The notes under the pieces are model-generated. The model saw only the letters and a program-made list of their open reading frames with translations. It was not told where the DNA came from and made no database searches. Shown piece by piece: positions 53,562 to 62,461 of a DNA stretch of 64,000 nucleotides. Source of the stretch: Haloprofundus salilacus (GTDB lineage: Archaea > Halobacteriota > Halobacteria > Halobacteriales > Haloferacaceae); contig NZ_CP083723.1 of NCBI RefSeq assembly GCF_020150815.1, forward strand, positions 2,294,001-2,358,000, in the 5' to 3' direction. A program made the translations under genes and the position numbers. Numbering within the stretch: the first letter of the stretch is position 1; each line of letters starts with the position of its first letter.

Positions 53562-54193
53562 AGCGCCTCCGCGAGAGCGACATCGGGCGGGCGGTTCACG
53601 TTTACGGCGAGTCGGGCGTCGTAGCTCACGTGTACGGTCTCATCTCCGGCGGCGACGACGTTTAGCCCCGTCGGAGCAAGGCGGCGACCCCCTGAGTCGA
53701 ACGTCGTGTCCGAACTCGCCCCGAGACGCCGTTTTAGTACCGCCGGAACGCAGACCGTGACCGAGCGGGCGTCGCCGTCGAGGGCGTCGCGAGCAGATCC
53801 GCCGTCGCCGCCGCACGCGCGTTCGTCGCCGTTCACCGCGACAGCCATGGCCTCGTTCACGAGTTCGGCGCCGAGCAACGGCAAGTCGGCAGCGACGGTG
53901 ACGACCGGCTTTTCGACGCTGTCGAGCGCGACTCCGAGGTCTTCGACGTAGCCGTCGCCTGGCGCGTCGAGAACCGTCACCGCAGACGAACGAGCGTCTG
54001 CGACGGCCGCGAGATGCTCGCGCGTCTCCGGCGCGTGCGGCGAGACGACGGCGTGAATCCCGTCGACTCTGCTTCCCGCGAGCGCCGCGAGAACGCGGTC
54101 GACCATCGGCGTGCCGCCGATCTCCACGAGCGGTTTCTCCGCGTCGCCGCCGAGCCGCGTCCCCCGCCCGCCGCACATCAGAAGAGCGTCCAC
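53552..54193 (-). CDS. cobY: Adenosylcobinamide-phosphate guanylyltransferase (CobY)
   Basis: A 213-residue archaeal NTP:AdoCbi-P transferase, the non-homologous replacement of bacterial CobU. It has the nucleotidyltransferase signature L-M-C-G-G-R-G-T-R-L-G, then E-K-P-L-V-E-I-G-G and V-A-A-D-L-P-L-L-G. It makes AdoCbi-GDP for CobS. It overlaps cobT and cobS on both sides (10 and 16 bp). Confidence 0.92.
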   Translation of the reverse strand: MDALLMCGGRGTRLGGDAEKPLVEIGGTPMVDRVLAALAGSRVDGIHAVVSPHAPETREHLAAVADARSSAVTVLDAPGDGYVEDLGVALDSVEKPVVTVAADLPLLGAELVNEAMAVAVNGDERACGGDGGSARDALDGDARSVTVCVPAVLKRRLGASSDTTFDSGGRRLAPTGLNVVAAGDETVHVSYDARLAVNVNRPPDVALAEALCD

Positions 54194-54945
54194 GCGACCA
54201 CCCCCGCGTGGAGGGCGACGGCGCGCCCGAGTTCGTTCGTCGCGCCGAGCGTATCACCGGAGACGCCGCCGACTGCACCCCGCGCCCACCGCCGGACGAG
54301 CAGCGCAACCGCCGGTCCCGAGAGGAGCGCACAGACGAGCGCTGGTGTCGCTGACGGCGGTGCGGCGATGAGCGCCGGAAGAACCGCGGCGGCAACGGGC
54401 AACAGCCCCGCGGCGTCGTTCTCACCGACGACGGCCGACCCGAGGCCCTCGTGTGGGGGGTTCCCGAGACAGACCAGAAGCGCCATTCCGGCTTTCGCCC
54501 CGACCTCGGCAGCGACAATGATACGAAAAGCGACGACCGGATTCGCGGTAGCCGTCGCGACGCCGAACGCGCCGAGCGCGAGTGCGACGACCGAAAGCAC
54601 GAGGACGAGCGCGCCGCCGACGCCCGTCTGCGAGTCCTTCAGCACGTCGAAGCGGCGCTCGGCATCGCCGTGAACCACCGCGGCGTCGCCGATATCTGCG
54701 AGTCCGTCGGCGTGGGTGATCCCCGTGACGAGGTAGAGCGTGGCGAGGTAGAGCGCGGCAACGGTGCCGGGTTGCGGAACGGCGGACAGCAGCGAAAAGG
54801 GGAGCGCCGCCAGCGCGCCGACGAGGTAGCCGACTAGCGGAAACGTCACCGGCGTCGTTCGGAACGCGTCCCACTCGCGCTCGCCGCCGCCGACCGGGAG
54901 GCGGGTGAGAAACGCGACGCCGCCGCGGAGCGCCGTCAGAACCAT
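54178..54945 (-). CDS. cobS: Adenosylcobinamide-GDP ribazoletransferase (CobS)
   Basis: A 255-residue membrane protein with five to seven helices. It joins AdoCbi-GDP with the alpha-riboside to give adenosylcobalamin (or its 5'-phosphate). The family motif H-A-D-G-L-A-D-I-G-D-A is at about residue 80, with F-L-T-R-L-P-V near the N-terminus. The ATG at 54945 is chosen; the longer frame upstream lies in cbiB. It overlaps cbiB by 10 bp. Confidence 0.92.
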   Translation of the reverse strand: MVLTALRGGVAFLTRLPVGGGEREWDAFRTTPVTFPLVGYLVGALAALPFSLLSAVPQPGTVAALYLATLYLVTGITHADGLADIGDAAVVHGDAERRFDVLKDSQTGVGGALVLVLSVVALALGAFGVATATANPVVAFRIIVAAEVGAKAGMALLVCLGNPPHEGLGSAVVGENDAAGLLPVAAAVLPALIAAPPSATPALVCALLSGPAVALLVRRWARGAVGGVSGDTLGATNELGRAVALHAGVVAWTLF

Positions 54946-55889
54946 GCTAGCGCCTCCGGAACGACAGGGAGAGTCTCGATCTGGCCGACGAGAAGCGCAG
55001 TTACGAGCGCGAGCGCCCACGCCAGCGCGCCCGCGACGGCGACGACGCGGATGCCGTGCTCGGCGTCGGCGGGCGTCGGCAGCGCGACGTTCGGGTTCAG
55101 CACGTAGACACCCGATTTGACGAGGCGAACGTCGAGCGCCGCCGCGAGCGTCGCCATCGGCCACCCCGAGTTCGGCGACGGCGGGTCGCGCACCCACTCT
55201 CGTGCGCGTGCGACGGCACCGAGGTCGCCCGCGGCGACGGCGACGAGGACGGCGCTGACGCGTGCCGGGAGCCACATCACCGCGTCGTCGAGTCGCGCGG
55301 GTGCCCAGCCGACCGGCTTGTGTCGGTAGCCGAGCATCGAGTCGAGCGTGTTGACCGCCTTCACCCACGTGGCCGCCGCCGCCGCGAGCGAGAGCGAGAC
55401 CGGTGCGAGAAGCGAGAACGCCAGCAACGGGGCGACGAGGCCGTCCGAGAGGTTCTCGGCGACGCTCTCAACGGCGGCGCTGCGGAGTTCGCCCGACGAG
55501 AGGTCCGTCGGGTCGCGTCCCGCGAGCGCAGAGAGGTTTCGCCGAGCGGCATCGGGGTCGGCGTCGCTGTCGGCGACGACGCGCCGGGCCGCGTCCAACA
55601 GCATCCGGAGACTCGTCGTCGAGAAGAGGACGAGAGCCACGGCAACGAGCGCGAACGGCGGGTGAAGTGCCGAAGCGGCGCGGACTGTCCCCGCCGCGAC
55701 GCCGCCGGCGACCAGTGGCAACGAGAGCGCGGCGGCGACGCCGACGAGTTTCGGACGGGTCCACTCCCGGTCGAACGGGGCGACAAGGCGACCGAAGAGG
55801 GCGACCGGATGGATTCGAGCGGGCGGTTCGAGGACAATCCAGTCGAGCGCGGCCGCGAGGGCGACGGCCGCGCTCGCAGCGACCGTCAT
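54936..55889 (-). CDS. cbiB: Adenosylcobinamide-phosphate synthase (CbiB)
   Basis: A 317-residue membrane protein with four to five helices that attaches aminopropanol phosphate to adenosylcobyric acid. Characteristic segments are R-I-H-P-V-A-L-F-G near the N-terminus, K-A-V-N-T-L-D-S-M-L-G-Y-R in the middle, and S-P-N-S-G-W-P-M-A in the C-terminal third. The ATG at 55889 shares one base with the stop of the upstream HAD gene. Confidence 0.93.
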   Translation of the reverse strand: MTVAASAAVALAAALDWIVLEPPARIHPVALFGRLVAPFDREWTRPKLVGVAAALSLPLVAGGVAAGTVRAASALHPPFALVAVALVLFSTTSLRMLLDAARRVVADSDADPDAARRNLSALAGRDPTDLSSGELRSAAVESVAENLSDGLVAPLLAFSLLAPVSLSLAAAAATWVKAVNTLDSMLGYRHKPVGWAPARLDDAVMWLPARVSAVLVAVAAGDLGAVARAREWVRDPPSPNSGWPMATLAAALDVRLVKSGVYVLNPNVALPTPADAEHGIRVVAVAGALAWALALVTALLVGQIETLPVVPEALAWF

Positions 55890-56524
55890 CAGTCGTCCTC
55901 CGGTTCCAACGATTCCATCCGCGCGGCGAACGCCGAGAGCGACGTGTCGGTCACGTCGACGAACTCGCCGCCGACGCGCTCGACGCCGCTGTCGGTGCGG
56001 GCGTCGTCGCCGACGTGCAGGAGCGTTTCGGGCGGGACGCCGAGCGCCTCGGAGACGGCTTCGAACGCGCGTGCGTCGGGTTTTCGCCACCCGCAGGCGA
56101 CGCTCGTCACCGTCGCGTCGAAGGCGTCGTTCGAGAGGTTCGAACGGATGAGCGCCCGGCGCGCGAGTTCGGGGACGCTGCAGTTCGAAAGCAGGCCGAC
56201 GGGACCGCGTTCGGCCGCGGCGGCGACGGCGGCCACCGCGCCTGGACGCGTCTGCACCTCTGGGTCGAACGCGTTGACGACGACGCGGCGTGCGGCGTTG
56301 TTCGGCGCGTCGACGCCGCGACTGCCGAGCGCGGCGCTGACGTGCGCCGGGAGCGGGACTTCAGCCCCCTCGGGGGCGTCGATGTGGACCTCCCGGTACG
56401 CGTCGTCCCAGTCGTCGGGGACGGCGACGCCGAGGCCTTCGAGTTCGACGGCGACGGCCGCCGCGGGGTCGGCCGGATACGCCGCGTCGACGAGCGTGCC
56501 GAAGAGGTCAAACGTGACTGCCAC
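55889..56524 (-). CDS. HAD-superfamily phosphatase
   Basis: A 211-residue HAD hydrolase: nucleophile strand V-T-F-D-L-F-G-T-L-V-D, motif II serine in L-L-S-N-C-S, lysine in C-G-W-R-K-P-D, and L-H-V-G-D-D for motif IV. The second Asp of the usual D-x-D is Leu-Phe-Gly-type (D-L-F-G-T), as is common in HAD phosphatases. It is the first gene of the cbiB-cobS-cobY-cobT-cobD-cbiZ run, so dephosphorylation of the alpha-ribazole or cobalamin phosphate is possible (inference). A GTG at 56524 just before the nucleophile strand is used; the frame is open to 56623. Confidence 0.82.
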   Translation of the reverse strand: MAVTFDLFGTLVDAAYPADPAAAVAVELEGLGVAVPDDWDDAYREVHIDAPEGAEVPLPAHVSAALGSRGVDAPNNAARRVVVNAFDPEVQTRPGAVAAVAAAAERGPVGLLSNCSVPELARRALIRSNLSNDAFDATVTSVACGWRKPDARAFEAVSEALGVPPETLLHVGDDARTDSGVERVGGEFVDVTDTSLSAFAARMESLEPEDD

Positions 56525-56697
56525 TGCACTGTGATTAGCGAAAACGGACTTGAAGATACTGATGCGGACGTTTCCGCTCTGTGTGACCCGTCGAAAAGAC
56601 AGACTGGGTGGCCGTACAGACACGCGCGGGGCAATATATTCCGTATTAATACATGTGAATCTTAATCAATGGATGCTCCGATACGTCTACGAGATAG

Positions 56698-58305
56698 ATG
56701 TCTGTGAGAGACAGGACGTACCGAGTGACGACGTGGGCAGTCGTCGTCGCGGTGCTTCTTTCGATGGTTGGTGTAGGAGCGGTGACCGCAGAGACCTCGG
56801 AGCGCCCCGCCGTAGACGGGGCTGAGATATCCTCGTGTACGACGATATCGGACCCCGGAACGTACGTCCTCGGCGACGACCTGAACGCGAACGGTTCCGC
56901 CCCGTGTCTGACCGTACGCGCCGACGACGTGCGACTCGTCGGCGACGGCCGAACGCTGTCGGCTGATGGCCGGGGAACGGGGATACTGGCCGACGGCGCG
57001 ACGAACGTCACCGTCGAGAACCTCACCATCACCGGCTTCGAGACCGGCGTCCGGTTCCGCGGCGTCGACGACGGGTCGCTCCGCGGCGTCGCCGCCGTCG
57101 ACAACGCAGACGACGGAATTCGCCTCGCGTCGACGACGGGCGTCGCCGTCGTCTCGACGCGCGCCGACGGGAACGTCGACGACGGTATCGTCCTCGACGA
57201 TTCGGACGAAAACCGCATCGAGAACGGCGCGTTCCGACGTAACGGCGGCGAGAACGGCGGCGACGGCATCCTGCTGCGAAACGACTCCGACGGGAACGTC
57301 GTCCGCCTCAGCGTCGCCGACGAGAACGCCGACGACGGCATCGATCTCGACTACGCCAGCGGCAATCTGCTCGAGGCGAATCTCGTCCGCGGGAACGAAG
57401 GGTTGGAGAACGCTGACGGCATCGAACTGCGCGATTCGGACGACAACGTCGTCAGGCGGAACACGGTACGCAACAACCTCGACGACGGCATCGACGTGGC
57501 GCGCTCGGACGACAACACCGTGTTCGGGAACACAGTCACAGGGAACCGAAACGACGGCATCCCGGTCGGTGCCGCCGACGATAACCGAATCGTGGAGAAC
57601 GTCGTCAGCGACAGCGGGAGCGACGGAATCTTGCTCCGCGGGGAGGCAGCGAACAACCTCGTTCGCCGCAACACGGTGACCGACAGCGCCCGCGACGGAA
57701 TCCTGGTTCGACTCGGCGCTCGCGAGAACCACATCGTCAGAAACACCGTCGGCGACAGCGGACGCGACGGCATCGTCCTCAGAAACGCGACGCGGAACGT
57801 CGTGCGAGGGAGCGTCGTGCGCGACAACGCCGATGACGGCATCGAAGTCGATTACGGCGGCGACCGGAATTTCGTCCAGCGCAACGACGTGTTCGACAAC
57901 GGCGCGGAGGGTATCCGATTCCACCGTTCGGCGCAGACCCGGCTGCTCGACAACGCCGTGTGGAACAACGGCGCCGACGGCATCAACGTGACCGACGTTC
58001 ACCGCGCGGTGCTGGCGCGCAACGTCGCCAACGAGAACGCCGACAACGGGGTAGAACTCACGCGCGTCACGGCGTCGGCGGTTCTCGAAAGTACGACCCG
58101 AGAGAACGGCGCGAACGGCGTCAGACTCGACCACGTCCGCCGCGTCGTCCTCGCACTCACCGACGGCGACGGCAACGGCGAGGACGACGTGGTGGTCGTC
58201 GAATCGCGCAACGTCTGGACCGTCGACCGCTCTGACCCGCTGTCGAATCCGGTGGCGCTCGAAGCACTGATTCGCCGGGTGACCGGGTTGAACGTGTCGG
58301 TATGA
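56698..58305 (+). CDS. Secreted NosD-like right-handed beta-helix protein
   Basis: A 535-residue exported protein. A Sec-type signal (hydrophobic W-A-V-V-V-A-V-L-L-S at residues 13-30, then A-x-A) is followed by about 18-20 PbH1/NosD coils of 22-24 residues with the repeated core D-D-G-I or D-G-I-x-L (from about 95 to 490). Such proteins bind or cleave carbohydrate, or in NosD itself help copper insertion. No nos genes are nearby, so a polysaccharide role is favoured. It is divergent from the HAD gene. Confidence 0.85.
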   Translation: MSVRDRTYRVTTWAVVVAVLLSMVGVGAVTAETSERPAVDGAEISSCTTISDPGTYVLGDDLNANGSAPCLTVRADDVRLVGDGRTLSADGRGTGILADGATNVTVENLTITGFETGVRFRGVDDGSLRGVAAVDNADDGIRLASTTGVAVVSTRADGNVDDGIVLDDSDENRIENGAFRRNGGENGGDGILLRNDSDGNVVRLSVADENADDGIDLDYASGNLLEANLVRGNEGLENADGIELRDSDDNVVRRNTVRNNLDDGIDVARSDDNTVFGNTVTGNRNDGIPVGAADDNRIVENVVSDSGSDGILLRGEAANNLVRRNTVTDSARDGILVRLGARENHIVRNTVGDSGRDGIVLRNATRNVVRGSVVRDNADDGIEVDYGGDRNFVQRNDVFDNGAEGIRFHRSAQTRLLDNAVWNNGADGINVTDVHRAVLARNVANENADNGVELTRVTASAVLESTTRENGANGVRLDHVRRVVLALTDGDGNGEDDVVVVESRNVWTVDRSDPLSNPVALEALIRRVTGLNVSV

Positions 58306-58348
58306 GAACGTGGAAGAACGGCAAGAGGGGACGGAGAGTCGAGTACGC

Positions 58349-59530
58349 CTACCGAATGACGTTCGATTCGAGGTCGCGCGGGAAGAACGTCAGCCACTCA
58401 GTGCCCCGCTCTGTGACGGCGATAGTGTCGGAGTGGCGGTAGCCGAACTCCTCGGTGTAGATGCCGGGTTCGATGGTGTACACCTGGCCGGGCGCCATTT
58501 CGGCGTCGGCGGGGTCGTCCTGCGCCTCGTCCCATCCGCGGTCGATGTACGGCGGTTCGTGGCCGCCGAGACCGATGTTGTGGCCGACGTGGTGCTGGGC
58601 GTACTCGGTGACGCCCTGCTCCTCGAAGTAGTCCCAGACGAGTTGGTCGACGTGGCTGATGGAGACGCCCGGCCCGAGCGCTTCGATGGCGATAGTCTGG
58701 GCTTCGAGCATGAGTTCGAAGTAGTGCTCCTGCTCGTCGGTCGGGTCGCCGACGAACATCGTCCGCTCCAGTTCGGAGTGGTAGCCGTCGACGTTCGCCG
58801 ACGCGCCGGTGATGAGCACGTCGCCCTCCGAGAGGCGTTCGTTCGGCGTGTGCCCGTGCGGAAGCGACGTCTCCGTGCCGCTGATGTAGCCCGCGTGGAC
58901 CGGCCCGTCGCCGCGGACCCGAACCGAGTACCTGTCGCCGAGCGTGTCGAGCATCGCGCGGGAGGCGTCCGTCGACGCCCGCTGGCTGACCGTCGCCGGG
59001 TGCGCGCCGACTTCGGTGTAGTCGGCGAGGTAGCGGTGGCCGAGGTTCGCCCACTTCGCCGACTCGCGAATCAGGTCGACTTCGGTGTCGGTTTTCTCCC
59101 AGCGCATCCGGTCGACCCAGCGCTGGCTCTCGACGTCGAGGAACTCGGAGAGCTTCGGCCCCTGGTAGCCCATCACGCCGGGCGCGCCGTCGCTGTCGGC
59201 GGCGACGGCGTCGACGCCCATCCCGCGCAGCATCGAGACGGCCGTCTTCAGCGGTTCGCCGCCGGGGTAGTCGAAGTAGTGGTGGACGGCGTCGATTCGG
59301 GGGTTCGGTTCGACGCGCTCGACTTCGAGGCGGGGTACGGTAATCTCGGTGCGGTTCGGCGTCACCGTGAGGACGACGGGTCGCTCCGTCTGGATGTGAT
59401 GAAAGCCGGTGAGATACTCGATGCTCGTCGCGCCGAACCAGACGCCGGCGTCGGCGTCGGTATCGGCGAGCGCGCCGCGGATGCTGTCGAGACGCGCCTC
59501 GAACTCGGAGGGCGGGAGTCTGGTTGCCAT
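58349..59530 (-). CDS. M24 family (Xaa-Pro peptidase/creatinase fold) protein
   Basis: A 393-residue protein with an N-terminal creatinase domain and a C-terminal pita-bread domain. H-H-V-G-H-N-I-G-L-G-G-H-E and E-P-G-I-Y-T-E-E match the family's His and first Glu positions. At the first metal-binding Asp position the sequence reads L-I-T-G-A-S, and the second Asp is Glu in Y-H-S-E-L-E-R-T. The metal centre therefore looks altered. It may be a peptidase with changed metal use or a non-peptidase like creatinase. It is convergent with the beta-helix gene. Confidence 0.85.
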   Translation of the reverse strand: MATRLPPSEFEARLDSIRGALADTDADAGVWFGATSIEYLTGFHHIQTERPVVLTVTPNRTEITVPRLEVERVEPNPRIDAVHHYFDYPGGEPLKTAVSMLRGMGVDAVAADSDGAPGVMGYQGPKLSEFLDVESQRWVDRMRWEKTDTEVDLIRESAKWANLGHRYLADYTEVGAHPATVSQRASTDASRAMLDTLGDRYSVRVRGDGPVHAGYISGTETSLPHGHTPNERLSEGDVLITGASANVDGYHSELERTMFVGDPTDEQEHYFELMLEAQTIAIEALGPGVSISHVDQLVWDYFEEQGVTEYAQHHVGHNIGLGGHEPPYIDRGWDEAQDDPADAEMAPGQVYTIEPGIYTEEFGYRHSDTIAVTERGTEWLTFFPRDLESNVIR

Positions 59531-59650
59531 GAAGCCACCTTCTTCGCGGCCCTCAAAAGCGTGGGGATGGGTGACACCGACTTCCGGAATCCCATCGTTC
59601 GAGGCCGCGCTCGCCGCGCCGGACGGCGCGACCGCTGGCGTTCGGAGGAA

Positions 59651-60055
59651 TCAGTTCCTGCTCGTGTTCGACTCGTCGTCGGTGACCTCTTCGGCGATCT
59701 CCTGTAGCTCTCGCTCGGTGTTGTACTCCTCCTGGCCGCCCGCCTCGCCGGTGAGCTCGCCGTACACTGCCTCTCTGACCTCCGCGGCCGACTCGTACTC
59801 CTCGTCCTGTTCGAGTCGGTCGAAGACGCTCCCGAGCGACTCGGTCTCGTTCGGCATGTCGCCGGGCTGGCCGCCGTACTCCTCGGCGATCTCCTCGCCG
59901 CGGACGGGGAACTTCTGGCCATCGAGGTGGCGGTCGACATCGGCCATGATCTCCTCGACGGTGTCAGCGCGTTCGTCCTTTCGTTGCCGCGAACTCTCGA
60001 TGACGCTCTCGTGACTCGAGTCTGTCTCGTGGTTCTCGTCGGGTTCGTCGGCCAT
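59651..60055 (-). CDS. Small acidic protein, DUF5789-like
   Basis: A 134-residue highly acidic protein with F-P-V-R-G-E-E-I-A-E-E-Y-G-G and a following E-S-L-G-S-V-F-D-R-L, then S-A-A-E-V-R-E-A-V. This resembles the haloarchaeal DUF5789 family of unknown function. No membrane segment. A single gene with its own start (M-A-D-E-P). Confidence 0.7.
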   Translation of the reverse strand: MADEPDENHETDSSHESVIESSRQRKDERADTVEEIMADVDRHLDGQKFPVRGEEIAEEYGGQPGDMPNETESLGSVFDRLEQDEEYESAAEVREAVYGELTGEAGGQEEYNTERELQEIAEEVTDDESNTSRN

Positions 60056-60188
60056 GGCTCACCGTACGGCTCGGAGTCAAAAAGGCGTAGTGGCGATAGG
60101 CGTAGTGGCGACTCGGGTGCGGGAGGAAGAGTCGTGCGGGCGGAGATCCGTTTTCGGTGAGAGATTCGGATTCGAGCGGCCGCGACAG

Positions 60189-61211
60189 TTACAGGTCGAT
60201 GCTCACCCAGTCGCCGTCGCTGCGCGCGGACTCGTACGCCGCCTCGGTGACTGCCGTGACGCGGAGACCGTCCATCGGCGTCGCGGGCGGTTCGGTCCCC
60301 TCGCGGATGGAGCGAATGAACGTCTCGGCCTTGTTGGGGTGCGACCGGCCCCCGAGATACGGGGTGTGCGTCGTACTTTCGGCGTCGATCTCGGAAAGTT
60401 CGCGGTCCTCCCACTCGCGCCCGTCGAGGTACACTGCGCCCTCGTCGTCCCAGATGTGGATGTGTTCGCGGGTGCACGGCGTCTTTCCGTACACCGAGAC
60501 GCTGGCGTTAGCCCCCTCCTCGAACTCTATCCACAGCTCTGCGCGCTCGTCGACGCGCTGTTCGTCGTCGACGAACGTCATGTCCGCGCGGACGGCCGTC
60601 GGCGTGAGGTCCGTCGTCCAGAGGATGGCGTCGAGGATGTGGCTGCCGGTGTCGTAGAGGTAGCCCCCGCCGCTGAGGTCCGGATTCGCGCGCCACGTAC
60701 CGCGGAAGCGGTCGACCCAGTCCTGGCTAATCTCGGCGGTTATCCACTGCGGCGTTCGATCCGTCTCGGTCCACAGTTCCCGCGCTTCGACGAACGCAGG
60801 GTTGAGGTGGCGCTGGTAGCCGACCATCAGTACTTCGTCGGCGTCGCGCGCGCGTTCGTACAGGTCCCGCGCCCGTTCGAGGTCGGTCGTCAGCGGTTTG
60901 TCGCAGAGCACGTGCAGACCCCGCTCCAGCGCGGCGACGACCTGGTCGTAGTGGAGTGTGTGCGGCGTACCGATGAGAACCGCATCGACGTTCTCGCCGT
61001 CGAGCATCTCCTCATACTGTTCGTAGCGCGACTCTGGCGGCACCGAGAACTGCTCGCCCGCGTCGACGCGTGCGGACTCGACGAGGTCGCACACGGCCGT
61101 GACGCGGGCCTGCGGGTGGTGGGCGAACTCGCCGCCGACGGTCGTTCCGATGTAACCGAGACCGACGATACCAACTCTAATCGGGGCGTCGCTGTGTGTT
61201 TTCTCCGACAT
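60189..61211 (-). CDS. Gfo/Idh/MocA family oxidoreductase
   Basis: A 340-residue NAD(P)-dependent dehydrogenase. The Rossmann fold has V-G-I-V-G-L-G-Y-I-G at about residue 13, then V-L-C-D-K-P-L-T-T-D (the E-K-P position with Asp), and V-G-Y-Q-R-H. The C-terminal sugar-binding domain has G-G-G-Y-L-Y-D-T-G-S-H, with catalytic Asp and His. It probably oxidises a cyclic polyol or sugar. M-S-E-K-T at 61211 is the start; the longer frame to 61475 lies in the downstream gap and the aldo/keto reductase gene. Confidence 0.9.
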   Translation of the reverse strand: MSEKTHSDAPIRVGIVGLGYIGTTVGGEFAHHPQARVTAVCDLVESARVDAGEQFSVPPESRYEQYEEMLDGENVDAVLIGTPHTLHYDQVVAALERGLHVLCDKPLTTDLERARDLYERARDADEVLMVGYQRHLNPAFVEARELWTETDRTPQWITAEISQDWVDRFRGTWRANPDLSGGGYLYDTGSHILDAILWTTDLTPTAVRADMTFVDDEQRVDERAELWIEFEEGANASVSVYGKTPCTREHIHIWDDEGAVYLDGREWEDRELSEIDAESTTHTPYLGGRSHPNKAETFIRSIREGTEPPATPMDGLRVTAVTEAAYESARSDGDWVSIDL

Positions 61212-61300
61212 CGTGACCTGATTGGGTACAACGACGACGGTGATAGTCATTGGGTGGGTCGCGACGCCGGCGAGCGGAACCCGGAAAAGCCGTTTGCGGA

Positions 61301-62290
61301 CTACCAGCGGTGGTGGACGTGGTCGCGGACGTGCTCGTCGTACACTTCGTGGACGAGTTCGTGCTGCTGGGCCGTCGGTTCGGGGAGGTCCGCGGCGGCG
61401 ACGTTCTGGCGAATGTGCTCGGGGCTGGTCGAACCCGGGATGACGGTGCTCACGGCGTCGAACGAGAGAATCCACCGGAGCGTGAACTGCGCGAGTGTCG
61501 CGTCGTCGGGCACCGCCGGTTCGAGCGCGTCGGCGGCGCGGACGCCCGTCTCGAACGGGACGCCCGCGAACGTCTCGCCCACGTCGAACGCCTCGCCGTC
61601 GCGATTGTAGTTGCGGTGGTCGTTCTCGGGGAACTCGTCGTCGACGGAGAGCTTCCCCGTAAGCAGCCCCGACGCCAGCGGCACGCGGACGATGACGCCG
61701 ACCTCCCGGCGGATGGCTTCCCGGAAGAACAGCTCGCCGGGGCGCTGGCGGAACGGGTTGAATATTATCTGCACCGTCTCAACGCCGTCGTACTCGATGG
61801 CTTTCAGTCCCTCTTCAACTTTCTCGACGCTGACGCCGTAGTGGTCGAGCTTCCCGGCCGCCTTCAGGTTCTCCAGCGCGTCGAACACCTCGGGTTGGTA
61901 GTACACCTCCGTCGGCGGACAGTGCAGCTGGAGCAGGTCGAGCGAGTCGACGCCGAGGTTCTCGCGACTCCGGTCGACGAACCGTTCGAGGTTCTCACGG
62001 GTGTACCTCTCGGCTTCGTGCGGGTCGAGGCGACGACCCGCCTTGGTCGCGACGGTCACGTCGTCGCGGGCGTCCTCCTCGTCAAGTACCTCCGCGATGC
62101 GTCTCTCGCTCGCACTGTCGCCGTAGACGTCTGCGGTGTCGATGAAGTCTACGCCCGCATCGAGGGCGGTGCGGACGGCTTCGCGGCCCTCCTCCTCGCT
62201 CACGTTACCCCAGTCGCTGCCGATGTTCCACGTGCCGAGGCCGACTTCGGTCACGTCGTAGCCGGTGGTGCCGAGTTCGCGATGTCTCAT
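61301..62290 (-). CDS. Aldo/keto reductase
   Basis: A 329-residue NADPH-dependent carbonyl reductase. It has the catalytic tetrad Asp and Tyr in F-I-D-T-A-D-V-Y-G, Lys in A-T-K-A-G, and His in L-L-Q-L-H-C-P-P. The C-terminal cofactor pocket has V-I-P-G-S-T-S-P. Same strand as the MocA-family dehydrogenase 89 bp downstream, and probably part of one sugar-metabolising unit. Confidence 0.92.
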   Translation of the reverse strand: MRHRELGTTGYDVTEVGLGTWNIGSDWGNVSEEEGREAVRTALDAGVDFIDTADVYGDSASERRIAEVLDEEDARDDVTVATKAGRRLDPHEAERYTRENLERFVDRSRENLGVDSLDLLQLHCPPTEVYYQPEVFDALENLKAAGKLDHYGVSVEKVEEGLKAIEYDGVETVQIIFNPFRQRPGELFFREAIRREVGVIVRVPLASGLLTGKLSVDDEFPENDHRNYNRDGEAFDVGETFAGVPFETGVRAADALEPAVPDDATLAQFTLRWILSFDAVSTVIPGSTSPEHIRQNVAAADLPEPTAQQHELVHEVYDEHVRDHVHHRW

Positions 62291-62461
62291 ATTCTATCGT
62301 ACGCGCGTCCGACTGTAAGTGTCCCCACGTCGGAAGGAATTCCCGGAACCGACGCCGCGAGACGTCCGCGCTGATGCAACTGTTTCGTTCGCTACTACAG
62401 GCGCTGTCGGCCTTCGGGGGCCGCCCCGACGCTTTTCATCCTCTCGACTGACCACACCAAC

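Noticed and set aside
56698-58305. Nitrous-oxide reductase accessory (NosD) role for the beta-helix protein
   Set aside because: The repeat type is NosD-like, but no nosZ, nosF or nosY gene is nearby, so a nitrous-oxide role is not supported.
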